In this document: in pieces, positions 1-8,570 of the stretch
Layout of the letters: every line of letters begins with the position of its first letter
How positions within the stretch are numbered: position 1 is the first letter of the stretch
NCBI GenBank assembly: GCA_902800965.1
Contig: CADCGK010000005.1
Span: 206,670 to 270,669, forward strand
Source of the DNA: an uncultured Bacteroidia bacterium
GTDB lineage: Bacteria > Bacteroidota > Bacteroidia > Bacteroidales > F082
Reading direction: 5' to 3'
Length of the DNA stretch: 64,000 nucleotides
Notes under the pieces: generated by a model
Database searches by the model: none
What the model was told of the DNA's origin: nothing
The model's input: only the letters and a program-made list of their open reading frames with translations
Made by a program: the position numbers and the translations under genes

Positions 1-777
1 CATGTCGAGGTTCTGGCCGGTGGTCTTCCACAGGCTCTTGAAGGTGGCGGTGCTGCCGGTGAAGTGGATGGCGTTGAAGTTCTTGTCCTTCAGGGCCACG
101 CCGCTGATCACGCTACCCTTGCCAGGCAGGAAGTTGACGACGCCGTTAGGAAGGCCTGCTTCCATGAAGATGCGCATGTCGGTGTAGTTCGACAGCAGGG
201 CGGTCGTCGAGGGCTTCCAGATGGTGGTGTTACCCATCAAGGCGGGAGTCATGTTCAGGTTAGAGGCGATGGAGGTGAAGTTGAAAGGCGTGATGGCGAA
301 CACAAAGCCTTCCAGCGGACGGTATTCAGTACGGTTCAGCTGGTCGTTGGCCGAAGCGGGCTGCTCGGCGTAGAGCTTGCTGGCGTAGTGGTTGTTGTAG
401 CGGAAGAAGTCGATGGTCTCGCAGGCACTGTCGATCTCAGCTTGGAAACAGTTCTTCGACTGGCCGAGCATGGTGGCGGCGTTGATGCGGGCGCGGTACT
501 TGGTGGCCAGCATCTCGGCGATGCGTGCCATGATGGCGGCGCGCTCGTCCCAGGGCGTGTTCTCCCAGTCGTGCTTGGCGGCCTGGGCGGCGTCGATGGC
601 CATGCGGACTTCCTTTTCGCCTACCTTGTGGTAGCGTGCGATGACGTGTTTGTGGTCGTGGGGCATCACCACTTCACCCATGTCGCCCGTGCGGACTTCC
701 TGGCCGTTGATGATGGCGGGGATTTCAACGATTTCGTTGGATTGTCTTTCGAGTTCCTTCTGGAGTTCGATTCTCTT
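1..777 (-). CDS. pruA: L-glutamate gamma-semialdehyde (P5C) dehydrogenase, partial, N-terminus missing
   Basis: Read on the minus strand to the window edge, this matches 1-pyrroline-5-carboxylate dehydrogenase, the NAD-dependent second enzyme of proline breakdown. Recognisable stretches are INGQEVRTG, MPHDHKHV, FNFTSIASNL and FTGSTATFKS of the NAD-binding fold; the catalytic half lies outside the window. Family members have roughly 25 more N-terminal residues. Here similarity starts abruptly at KRIELQKELE. No ATG, GTG or TTG precedes it, and the next in-frame upstream stop is the stop codon of the neighbouring gene (796-798). The first ATG, at 681, lies inside conserved sequence. The 5' end therefore looks deleted, or the contig is misjoined here. 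The family call is firm; whether the gene is functional is doubtful. Confidence 0.8.
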
Positions 778-795
778 ATTTAAAGATTTAAAGAT

Positions 796-1626
796 TTATT
801 GATTCAAGTTTTGTTCTTTTTGGATGGCTGCTTCCAAAGGTTTTGGGATATAGTGTCCATTAACATTTGGCTCAATGATAAGTTTTAACCAACCGAGACG
901 TTCTCCGTTTTCGTCACTGCTCTTGAATCCGAGGAAAAACGGCTCGTCTAAAGGGAAACACAAGCATTCCTCAGCTGCGTAGATATAGGATTGATATACA
1001 ATGATATCTGTTGTGTCTAAAACTGTTACATAGGGATATTCTTCATTGGAATTAAACAAAGGTATATAAAATGAACCCCAGGATAGAGAGTTTTTATAAG
1101 AATCATTTTTGTCCAAGGTCTCGTTTTTGTTATGTTGAACAAGGACATTGATTTGGTAAGAGCGTTCGAACTGGTCAGATTCACTTATCTGAGTGCATGA
1201 TGAGATTCCGTCGATATAAACCAAAGTAACGCTGTCAGTTTGAATAGCGGTAGAATCGGCATGATAGAAAACATCGTTGGAAACTGTTTGAAAATGAAAG
1301 GCCAAGTCGTCTGAATATATACCTATAGTGTAATAGTTCAAAGGATCACCAGGCATACAGAAACCTGGACTATGTGAGAGCAAAGTCCTCAATCCAACAC
1401 TTTTTCCATTCACATCAAAACCTCCTTCATACAAAATAAACGCCATGTCTTCATTATCAATATATTCCCACTCGATGCTGTCGAAAGTGAAGACATCCAT
1501 CCCTTCGTAATCTCCAAAAGTAATGCTGTCGAAGGTTGGCTCGTTGTTGGGTTGAGGCTCCTTATGGCATGAGATAATAAGACCTACCATCAGTATAACT
1601 AATAGAAAGGGGAGTGTTTTTTTCAT
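796..1626 (-). CDS. Lipoprotein of unknown function
   Basis: A protein of about 276 residues. I start it at the ATG at 1626, which gives MKKTLPFLLV, a hydrophobic stretch and a lipobox ending IISC at about residue 20. The frame stays open further upstream, but that part carries no signal peptide. This points to a lipid-anchored envelope protein. The mature part is acidic and rich in beta-forming stretches, with no motif I recognise. It ends 18 bp before the truncated P5C dehydrogenase fragment on the same strand, in the same reading frame, so the two may mark an old recombination joint. Function unknown. Confidence 0.75.
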   Translation of the reverse strand: MKKTLPFLLVILMVGLIISCHKEPQPNNEPTFDSITFGDYEGMDVFTFDSIEWEYIDNEDMAFILYEGGFDVNGKSVGLRTLLSHSPGFCMPGDPLNYYTIGIYSDDLAFHFQTVSNDVFYHADSTAIQTDSVTLVYIDGISSCTQISESDQFERSYQINVLVQHNKNETLDKNDSYKNSLSWGSFYIPLFNSNEEYPYVTVLDTTDIIVYQSYIYAAEECLCFPLDEPFFLGFKSSDENGERLGWLKLIIEPNVNGHYIPKPLEAAIQKEQNLNQ

Positions 1627-1681
1627 AGTCAAGACGGTTTTGGAAAAAGCACTGCAAAGGTAAATCATTTGTTTTTAATTA

Positions 1682-2401
1682 TCAAGATAATCTTTTGATG
1701 ACTTGAAGTCGATGCGTATGCTCGTTCCGCTCCTTGTTGAAGATGCCGGTCTGGTCAAGGTAGTCGATGCGGACTTGTCCCGAACAGTGGATGATACGTT
1801 CGTTGTCGAGCATCATGCCCACATGGACGATCTTGCCGTCCTCGTTGCCGAAGAAAGCGAGATCACCAGGCTGGATTTCGGGGAGAAAATACACCAATTC
1901 GCCTTCCTTGATCTGTTCTGAGGCGTCGCGGGGTAGGAGCTTGCCTGCCGCTCTGGCGCAGAGCTGTACGAAGCCGCTGCAGTCGATGCCGAAGATGCTT
2001 CGTCCACCCCATAGATAAGGCGCATCCATGAATTTTTGGGCGAATTCGATCATCATGGCCGGAACGAAACGCCCCGGTATGGTCATGGAGCCTGCTACCG
2101 GCTCGTGCACGATGGTTCCGATGGAAAGACTTTTCCCCTTGTAAGTGATCGTGGGTTGGTCAACGATATAACTCTCTTTGGCCTTTAATGCAAGGACCTC
2201 CTGCTCGACAATCTCATGATGCTGTATGCCTTGGATCCATCCTTCATATTGGTCCGACATGGTGCGAATAAGCTTCCATCCTGGCTTCTCGTCCAACACC
2301 TCGTACATTTCGTTATAAAGCAGCTGGCTCACCATCTCGCTGGTGTGGCTGCCTTCCTTTCTGATGGGAATGACCGACAGATCGCAAATCCCGTAATTCA
2401 T
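1682..2401 (-). CDS. SH3b-NlpC/P60 peptidoglycan hydrolase
   Basis: A C40-family cysteine peptidase of 239 residues, expected to cut gamma-D-glutamyl-diamino-acid bonds in cell-wall peptides. The first 80 or so residues resemble bacterial SH3 domains (IRTMSDQYEGWIQG is typical). The catalytic domain follows, with the nucleophile in GIDCSGFVQLCAR, a second motif KIVHVGMMLD holding the catalytic His, and a later IIHCSG. Length and order match the Bacteroides SH3b-NlpC/P60 enzymes. No convincing signal peptide is visible, so it may act on imported or recycled muropeptides. A TATCTTTGC promoter element on the minus strand lies at 2421-2429. Confidence 0.9.
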   Translation of the reverse strand: MNYGICDLSVIPIRKEGSHTSEMVSQLLYNEMYEVLDEKPGWKLIRTMSDQYEGWIQGIQHHEIVEQEVLALKAKESYIVDQPTITYKGKSLSIGTIVHEPVAGSMTIPGRFVPAMMIEFAQKFMDAPYLWGGRSIFGIDCSGFVQLCARAAGKLLPRDASEQIKEGELVYFLPEIQPGDLAFFGNEDGKIVHVGMMLDNERIIHCSGQVRIDYLDQTGIFNKERNEHTHRLQVIKRLS

Positions 2402-2414
2402 GGTCTGTAATTTT

Positions 2415-2447
2415 TTTGGAGCAAAGATAAAAAAAACTTATTTTTGC
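2415..2447. promoter_or_regulatory. Divergent Bacteroidota promoters
   Basis: Plus strand: TTTG at 2415-2418, 20 bp, then TATTTTTGC at 2439-2447, serving the HD-domain gene. Minus strand: TATCTTTGC at 2429-2421, serving the NlpC/P60 gene. Both fit the TTG...TAnnTTTG consensus. Confidence 0.6.
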
Positions 2448-2465
2448 ACACTAACATTTTTTAAC

Positions 2466-4529
2466 ATGGGTAAATTCAAGGATTTCGTCAATATATTTCG
2501 CCATCGTTATTATGAATTTGCCAAGGCACTGATGTTCGTTTTGGCCATCGTTTTGGTGTATTGGCAAATGCCGAGAGTGGGCAAGTTCCGTTATGAGTAT
2601 CAGCTTTACAAGCCATGGCAGCATGAAACCCTGTATGCCCCCATCGATTTCCCGATCTATAAGGATGCGGAAATGCTGAAGGTTGAAAGTGATGAGATTA
2701 TACGGTCGGTAAAGCCGATCTTCAAATTGGACAGCCAAGCTACACGACAAGCCAAATCAAGGCTGGACGAAACGTTTGAACAGCAGTGGCATGCCCATGA
2801 CGGTATGGATGCCGAGACGAACAAGAAGGCTTTGATGGAACTTTTCGACCAGGTGCAGAACAGAGGTGTGCTGGTCTATGATAAGGCCTTGTCGGATTTT
2901 TCTGATGAGACGCAGATCAGTTTGGTGAAAGACCAGACAGCCACCACGGTCGCTTTTGGCAGCCTATATACCATGAACTCGGCCCGTGAGTCCATTGAGC
3001 AATGGATGGAACATGGACATCCTGGCATCGATGTGCAGCTACTCTCCACTTTGCTGTTGAACGTATTGTTCCCCAATGTGGTGTATGATGATTCCATGAC
3101 GAAACAGGAGCAGGACAAGGTGTTGTCAAAGATGTCGCTCACATACGGAATGGTCCAGAAAGACGAGCTGATCATCACGGAAGGGGAGATCGTGGATGAA
3201 AACGTCTTTGCGATCTTGAATTCCCTGCAAAAAGAATACACTACGGGTTCGTTTGCTAAGAACGACTCTCGTCAGGTGCAGCTGAGCCAACTCTTCCTGG
3301 TTGCCTTGCTATTTGTCATGCTGGCCTTGTATTTGAAAGCACTTCACAACAAAGACGTTTTCAGCGAGTTGAGCAAAATCAACCTGATATTGTTGTTAAT
3401 GGTGGTCATGATCATCCCTTCATACTGGATCATGAAGCTGCATCCGTCTTTCATCTTGATGATGCCTGTGGTGATGCTGACCATGGTGATGGTGACGTTT
3501 TTCAGCTCAGCCTTGGCTTTCACGGTACAGGTGTTTACGGTGCTGCTGATTTCCATGGCGGTGCCTAATCCGTTCCAATATATCTTCATGCAGCTGGTGG
3601 CCAGCATGATCGTGATCTTCATTCTCGCTCACCATCGCTCCCGTAGGCACTATTTCATCAGCTCCTTGCTGCTGTTTGTGGTGTATTTCGTGGTCTATCT
3701 CGCCTTCGCCTTCCTTTCGTCGTCGGTGATCGACTGGTCAACAGTGGGTATGTTGGCGTTGAATGCTTTGTTCACGATGCTATCCTTGCCGCTGATTTTC
3801 TTGTTTGAGAAGATGTTCAGTATGACGACTTCCCTGACCTTGATGGAGCTGAACAACACCAACACGCCTTTGCTACGTCAGCTGGCTCAGACGGCTCCGG
3901 GTACCTTCCAGCATTCCATCCAGGTGGCCAACCTGTGTGACGAGGTGTTGTATGCCATCGGCGGCGATAGCCTCTTGGCACGTACTGGCGCCTTGTATCA
4001 TGACATCGGCAAGATGAAGAACCCCATGTATTTCACGGAAAACCAGCACGGAGGATACAACTCCCATAACGACATCTCAAATGTGGAGAGTGCCCAGATC
4101 ATCATTTCCCATGTGCTGGACGGCATCGAGATGGCCAAGAAAGCCCGCATCCCTGAACAGATTATTGAGTTTATCCGGACGCACCATGGCACACGTCGCA
4201 CCGAGTATTTCTATATCATGGAAAAACGCCAGCATCCTGACGAAGAAGTGGATCCCGCCGATTTCACCTACCATGGACCGATTCCCTTCTCGCGTGAGAC
4301 TGCCGTGTTGATGATCTGCGACTCGGTGGAGGCCGCATCGAGGAGCCTTAAGGAACCGGACGAAAACAACATCAGCAACCTCGTTGACAACATCATCCAA
4401 AAGCAGATGGATGATGGACAGTTCATGAATGTGGACCTCACTTTGCGTGATTTCACTACCATCAAGAAGGTGCTCAAGAAGAAGCTGATGAGCATCTATC
4501 ACGTGAGGATTGCCTATCCGGATAAGTGA
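2466..4529 (+). CDS. pgpH: 7TM-HD phosphohydrolase, PgpH-type c-di-AMP phosphodiesterase
   Basis: An integral membrane protein of 687 residues. It has one N-terminal membrane helix (about 16-33), a long extracytoplasmic 7TMR-HD ectodomain to about 270, a bundle of about seven helices (about 275-470) and a C-terminal cytoplasmic HD domain with the metal-binding motif YHDIGKMKNP and a second His in FIRTHHGT. This is the architecture of PgpH, which hydrolyses cyclic di-AMP to pApA. I chose the ATG at 2466, just downstream of the promoter at 2439-2447; the reading frame extends back to 2400, but that part would lie upstream of the transcript start. c-di-AMP specificity is inferred from family membership. 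Confidence 0.88.
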   Translation: MGKFKDFVNIFRHRYYEFAKALMFVLAIVLVYWQMPRVGKFRYEYQLYKPWQHETLYAPIDFPIYKDAEMLKVESDEIIRSVKPIFKLDSQATRQAKSRLDETFEQQWHAHDGMDAETNKKALMELFDQVQNRGVLVYDKALSDFSDETQISLVKDQTATTVAFGSLYTMNSARESIEQWMEHGHPGIDVQLLSTLLLNVLFPNVVYDDSMTKQEQDKVLSKMSLTYGMVQKDELIITEGEIVDENVFAILNSLQKEYTTGSFAKNDSRQVQLSQLFLVALLFVMLALYLKALHNKDVFSELSKINLILLLMVVMIIPSYWIMKLHPSFILMMPVVMLTMVMVTFFSSALAFTVQVFTVLLISMAVPNPFQYIFMQLVASMIVIFILAHHRSRRHYFISSLLLFVVYFVVYLAFAFLSSSVIDWSTVGMLALNALFTMLSLPLIFLFEKMFSMTTSLTLMELNNTNTPLLRQLAQTAPGTFQHSIQVANLCDEVLYAIGGDSLLARTGALYHDIGKMKNPMYFTENQHGGYNSHNDISNVESAQIIISHVLDGIEMAKKARIPEQIIEFIRTHHGTRRTEYFYIMEKRQHPDEEVDPADFTYHGPIPFSRETAVLMICDSVEAASRSLKEPDENNISNLVDNIIQKQMDDGQFMNVDLTLRDFTTIKKVLKKKLMSIYHVRIAYPDK

Positions 4530-4591
4530 GGAGTTAGGAGTGAGGAGTTAGGAGTGAGGAGTTAGGAGTGAGGAGTTAGGAGTGAGGAGTA
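4526..4591. repeat. Tandem repeat, 14-bp unit GTGAGGAGTTAGGA, about 4.6 copies
   Basis: The unit GTGAGGAGTTAGGA is repeated head to tail, starting inside the stop codon of the HD-domain gene. The same unit occurs with an inverted partner at 23581-23660 and 58598-58653, so it belongs to a dispersed family. Confidence 0.9.
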
Positions 4592-4604
4592 ATGGGCCGA
4601 TAGT

Positions 4605-4636
4605 CGTCATTGCGAGGAGGAACGACGAAGCAATCC
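4605..4636. repeat. REP-like element CGTCATTGCGAG...GAAGCAATCC
   Basis: An imperfect palindromic intergenic element beginning CGTCATTGCGAG and ending GAAGCAATCC. Related copies lie at 26984-27028, 52951-52972 (half) and 56226-56256. This copy supplies the last dozen codons and the stop of the WbqC gene. Confidence 0.75.
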
Positions 4637-5242
4637 AACCTGACACTTCTCAATGAAGGCTGCTGCTTCAGGGCCTTCGTTGAAGATTAGGTCCAGAACA
4701 CTTAGGTCTGGTGCGAAAGGGAACTTAGCGCTGAAAACTTGGTAATACTGAGGAAACGAACTGAGATCGGGAATGGCTTTCGGACTGAACGCCTCGCGCA
4801 GGTCGTTCTCGGCTTTGTGTACATAGTCCGTTGTGTGTATAATTTCCTTCTTAGTTTTGAGCATCTTTAACACTGCCAATAAAGCTGCGTCATTCAAGTC
4901 GATAAGCCGCTCGAAATGCCCTTCGAAAATGGGCCTTAGAAAATCGTAATAATGATCGAAATATGGCGCCGCTTTGTAAGCCGACTCCAAGCAGCGCCGG
5001 TGTATCTGTTGCCATGGCTCCACATAGCTGATGGCGATGTCTTTGGTCATGGTATGGTTGCCGTTGACCTTGATGACGGGTACGCTGAGACTCTCCACGC
5101 CGTTGGCCGTCATCACACGGCAGCGGTTGCGGTAGGTCTGCTTGTGGTAGGTCTCCCACACCTCAATGACAGGCGCGTCTTCTTTCAGAAAACGCGCCAT
5201 GTAGCTGATGCTCGGAAAATAAGCTGTGGTGAAAAGCGTCAT
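4607..5242 (-). CDS. WbqC family protein
   Basis: A WbqC-like protein of 211 residues. The start is typical (LFTTAYFPSISYMARFL), as is the middle segment VIKVNGNHTMTKDIAISYVEPW followed by AYKAAPYFDHYYDFLRPIF. WbqC proteins are cytoplasmic and often sit near polysaccharide genes; their reaction is not established. The last 12 residues (from about CQVGLLRR) come from a REP-like repeat that runs into the 3' end, so the native C-terminus has probably been replaced. It overlaps the thioredoxin gene upstream by 4 bp, so the two are probably co-transcribed. Confidence 0.88.
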   Translation of the reverse strand: MTLFTTAYFPSISYMARFLKEDAPVIEVWETYHKQTYRNRCRVMTANGVESLSVPVIKVNGNHTMTKDIAISYVEPWQQIHRRCLESAYKAAPYFDHYYDFLRPIFEGHFERLIDLNDAALLAVLKMLKTKKEIIHTTDYVHKAENDLREAFSPKAIPDLSSFPQYYQVFSAKFPFAPDLSVLDLIFNEGPEAAAFIEKCQVGLLRRSSSQ

Positions 5243-5676
5243 TTGACCAGATAATCCTTGACGACTTTTCGATAATCCTGTTCTTGCATGGCCCCTACTT
5301 GCATCATGGGCCGGCCCTCCATGGGGATGAAAAGCACCACGGGGATGCTGCTGATCTGAAAAGCTCCGGCGAGTTCTCTCTCTTGGTCAACGTTGACCTT
5401 GTAAATCGTAAGCTTTCCCTCGTATTCGTTGGCCAGCTTTTCCATGATGGGAGCTACTTTGCGGCATGGGCCACACCAGTCGGCATAGAAATCCACGATG
5501 ACCGCAGTGTTGCCTTTGAAAACAAAAGCGTTGGGGTTTTTCTCAAAATCCCAGATGTTTGAAAGGAAGCCCTTGTAGGTAAGCTGTTGTACCTTGGGCG
5601 CTTGAACTTTTTCTTGGGCCATGGAATTTATGCCTATCAAAAGGAGCAAACAGGCAAAAAAGATGCTTTTCTTCAT
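5239..5676 (-). CDS. Exported thioredoxin family protein
   Basis: A thioredoxin fold of 145 residues with an N-terminal signal peptide (MKKSIFFACLLLLIGINSMA). The redox motif WCGPCRK is at about residues 66-72, the cis-proline segment is SSIPVVLFI, and the strand before the active site reads AVIVDFYADWCGPC. A periplasmic dithiol-disulfide role is likely; the substrate is unknown. Transcription appears to start at a TATCTTTGC element (5705-5697) that overlaps the divergent hutI promoter. Confidence 0.9.
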   Translation of the reverse strand: MKKSIFFACLLLLIGINSMAQEKVQAPKVQQLTYKGFLSNIWDFEKNPNAFVFKGNTAVIVDFYADWCGPCRKVAPIMEKLANEYEGKLTIYKVNVDQERELAGAFQISSIPVVLFIPMEGRPMMQVGAMQEQDYRKVVKDYLVK

Positions 5677-5690
5677 TGTTTCTTATAAAA

Positions 5691-5726
5691 TTTTGTGCAA
5701 AGATAATTTTTTTTTATTTTTGTACA
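5691..5726. promoter_or_regulatory. Overlapping divergent promoters for hutI and the thioredoxin gene
   Basis: Plus: TTTTG at 5691-5695, 19 bp, TATTTTTG at 5715-5722. Minus: TATCTTTGC at 5705-5697, with a TTG complement near 5724-5726. The two core promoters overlap, so RNA polymerase binding to one may exclude the other. Confidence 0.65.
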
Positions 5727-5742
5727 ATTTTAATACCACGAT

Positions 5743-6984
5743 ATGTTACTGGTAAACATTAAGGAACTTGTCGGCATTGAAGAGAAAGGCCTCTTGATGA
5801 AAAAGGGCCAGCAAATGTCCAAGACAGGAAGGATCAAGAATGCCTTCTTGTTGATAAAAGGTAAGAAGATTTTAGACTATGGCAAGATGAGCTCTCCAGA
5901 GTGCAAAAAGTACTTGGAAGAGCACCATCGTGTATATGATCTCAGCGGCAGCGTTGTGATGCCTGCTTTTTGCGACTCGCATACGCATCTGGTCTATGCC
6001 AACTCCCGTGAGATGGAATTCGTGGATAAAATCCGCGGTTTGAGCTACGAAGAGATAGCGAAGCGGGGAGGAGGCATCCTAAATTCGGCCAAGGCAACAG
6101 CCAAGGCGTCTGAGGATGAGCTTTACGAGATGGCCTGCAAGCGTCTCGACGAAGTGATGCGCATGGGCACGGGAGCCATCGAGATCAAGAGTGGCTACGG
6201 CTTGACCACCGAGAGCGAATTGAAGCTGTTGCGCGTCATCCGAAGGCTGAAAGAGAACTCCCCGTTGACCATCAAGTCGAACTTCTTGGGCGCGCATGGC
6301 ATCCCCATGGAGTATCGTGGTCACCAGGAAGACTACGTCGATCTGGTGATCAATGAGATGATTCCGCTGGTCGCCGCCGAGGATCTGGCCGACTTCATCG
6401 ATGTGTTCTGCGACAAGGGATTCTTCACCTGCGAGGATACGGAACGGATCCTCATGGCGGGTATCAAATATGGCATGAGACCCAAGATCCACGCCAACGA
6501 GATGGCCATCTCAGGCGGTGTGCAGGTGGGCGTGAAATATGGCGCCATCTCCGTCGATCATCTGGAACAGATCGGCAAGGAAGAAATCGAGTGCCTGAAG
6601 GACACGGAGACCATGCCGACCATCCTCCCAGGATGTGCCTTCTTCTTGAATCTTCCACTGTCGCCGGCACGCGAGATGATCCAAAATGGTCTTCCAGTGG
6701 CTATGGCGTCTGACTTCAACCCCGGCACCTCGCCTTCGGGCAATATGCAGCTGGTCTTCTCCATGGCCTGCATTCGTTACCGCTTGACGCCGGAAGAGGC
6801 GTTGAACGCCACAACGCTCAACACGGCCTACGCCATGGGCGTCAGTGACGAACTGGGAAGCATCACCAAGGGGAAAATAGCCAACCTCATTGTGACGGAG
6901 CCGATGACTCAACTGGAGTTCATCCCTTATTATTACGGCACCAACAAAGTGGCAAAAATGATTTTGAATGGAAAATTTGTGTAA
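5743..6984 (+). CDS. hutI: Imidazolonepropionase
   Basis: A 413-residue amidohydrolase that opens 4-imidazolone-5-propanoate to N-formimino-L-glutamate, the third step of histidine breakdown (EC 3.5.2.7). The metal-binding motif is SHTHLVYANSREMEF, followed by GTGAIEIKSGYGL, the metal ligand region KIHANEMA, then SVDHLEQIG and the C-terminal ASDFNPGTSP. Length is normal for HutI. The next pathway enzyme, FtcD, is encoded 7.5 kb downstream; hutH and hutU are not in the window, so the pathway genes are scattered. It starts about 20 bp after a good promoter. Confidence 0.95.
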   Translation: MLLVNIKELVGIEEKGLLMKKGQQMSKTGRIKNAFLLIKGKKILDYGKMSSPECKKYLEEHHRVYDLSGSVVMPAFCDSHTHLVYANSREMEFVDKIRGLSYEEIAKRGGGILNSAKATAKASEDELYEMACKRLDEVMRMGTGAIEIKSGYGLTTESELKLLRVIRRLKENSPLTIKSNFLGAHGIPMEYRGHQEDYVDLVINEMIPLVAAEDLADFIDVFCDKGFFTCEDTERILMAGIKYGMRPKIHANEMAISGGVQVGVKYGAISVDHLEQIGKEEIECLKDTETMPTILPGCAFFLNLPLSPAREMIQNGLPVAMASDFNPGTSPSGNMQLVFSMACIRYRLTPEEALNATTLNTAYAMGVSDELGSITKGKIANLIVTEPMTQLEFIPYYYGTNKVAKMILNGKFV

Positions 6985-6996
6985 AACTGAAACAAT

Positions 6997-8553
6997 ATGA
7001 AAAAATTAATGCTTTTGGGAACCGCATTAGCCTTGATGGGCATGCTCCTGTTTTCCTGTAATGAAGACCGTTTCGACTTGGACAATCTAGAGTCCATACA
7101 AAGTTCCGGACAATGGAAAATCCCCGTTGGATCGGCAAGGATTACTCTTGGTGAGGTGTTTGACCAGTTGGGTGAAAACAACCTGATTGCACACGATGAA
7201 GTAGGAAATCTTCAACTCCACTATGAATATATCGACGAGGAGATTCTTAAAGGCGCCGGTTTCTTGAATCTTGGCGCACAGATCTTTGATTTTCAGATTC
7301 AGTTTGAAAACGAACACCACGGAGAAATTATCACAGATCCGATAAGAGATACTCTTTGCTTCAGCCAAGAGGTCAAAATTGCCATGGACAGCGTGGGCTT
7401 GAAATCAGCCATCATCAAGTCGGGTGAGATGATCATGAGGATGGGGACCAATATTGGTGAGGTAAGCGACATCGTTTTCTCCTCATCGGGCATCCTTATG
7501 CCTAATGGCGACACGCTGGCTTGTTACTTCAACAAGCTCAATGACAACAGGGTGGATATCTCTGGTGCTACTTTCCGGATGAATACGGATCCTGCTACGG
7601 GTTTGTCGGATTCCACGCTGACATTCAACTATGTAGTTCACTATCTTGTGAATGGTTCTGATGAGCCGGAGTTCAATCTCTCTACTCAAATTGGTTTTGC
7701 AGATATTGTCATTCAGGAAATCACGGGCTATATCAATAGTTATGTGTATGACTTTTCGTACGACACCGCTTTTAGCCTGTCTTTGCCCAATGTTGTCGGT
7801 GAGATGGAACTCGTTGGGGTGGAACTTCAGGTTGAGGAAAAGAACACCTTTGGCTTCGATGCTTTGTTCCAAGTAGATGTCGCCGAGTTCTATGGAGAGG
7901 GAGTGGATCCCGCACCGGTCTTTCCTACCTATCCTTATTGTCTTTCAGTGCTCTCAACACCGGAATACACGAACGTGATGCCTGAAGAGCCCATCAACCT
8001 CAGGTACAGCACGGATTTCAATGGTGTACGCATCGATTCGAAGATGATCATCAATCCAGAAGGAGGCAACAGGCTGATCACGATCAACGACGATTCATCG
8101 CTTGGGGTGAAGGTGGATGCCGTGATTCCTTTCCAATTCAACATCCCGGCTGTCTCCTATTTGGATACAATTGATATCAATCTCTCGGACATCAACACTC
8201 CCGACCTGGTGCAGGAAATCATTCTTGGCATTATCTTCAAATCAGAAATGCCGTTTAATTTCGATGCTCAGTTCTACACTGTTGATGCTACGACAGGCCT
8301 TGTCTCGGATTCTCTCTTTGCAAGTCCGCTGCGAATTAACGGTTCGTTCGACGGAACTCCAGTGAATACCAATGCAGAGGTCTCCATCACCCAAGATCGT
8401 GTGAACAGCCTTATGGCTGCTAACCAGCTGATCATGCGTCTTGGCGTCAATACGCAGAATCAAAACGTCTATTTGAACCTCGACAATGCCATGGAAGTCA
8501 TCCTAAAGGCAGATGTGATCTATGACGGTGAAATTGAGTTTGGTGGGAATTAA
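6997..8553 (+). CDS. Large lipoprotein of unknown function
   Basis: A 518-residue protein with a lipoprotein signal (MKKLMLLGTALALMGMLLFSC, Cys at about 21). The rest is beta-rich with repeated segments of the kind DTLxFxxxV, fitting a surface or periplasmic protein. It follows hutI by only 12 bp and is followed by the barrel gene after 17 bp, so it may be co-transcribed with both. The pairing with a DUF5723 barrel is the more informative context and suggests an outer-membrane complex. I recognise no enzymatic motif. Confidence 0.85.
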   Translation: MKKLMLLGTALALMGMLLFSCNEDRFDLDNLESIQSSGQWKIPVGSARITLGEVFDQLGENNLIAHDEVGNLQLHYEYIDEEILKGAGFLNLGAQIFDFQIQFENEHHGEIITDPIRDTLCFSQEVKIAMDSVGLKSAIIKSGEMIMRMGTNIGEVSDIVFSSSGILMPNGDTLACYFNKLNDNRVDISGATFRMNTDPATGLSDSTLTFNYVVHYLVNGSDEPEFNLSTQIGFADIVIQEITGYINSYVYDFSYDTAFSLSLPNVVGEMELVGVELQVEEKNTFGFDALFQVDVAEFYGEGVDPAPVFPTYPYCLSVLSTPEYTNVMPEEPINLRYSTDFNGVRIDSKMIINPEGGNRLITINDDSSLGVKVDAVIPFQFNIPAVSYLDTIDINLSDINTPDLVQEIILGIIFKSEMPFNFDAQFYTVDATTGLVSDSLFASPLRINGSFDGTPVNTNAEVSITQDRVNSLMAANQLIMRLGVNTQNQNVYLNLDNAMEVILKADVIYDGEIEFGGN

Positions 8554-8570
8554 TCTTGGGAGGAAATAGT

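Noticed and set aside
64..783. A 239-codon plus-strand frame at the window start
   Set aside because: It is the complement of the P5C dehydrogenase coding sequence, which has clear family motifs.
4526..4591. Tandem array as a CRISPR
   Set aside because: Units are contiguous with no spacers, and no cas genes are present.
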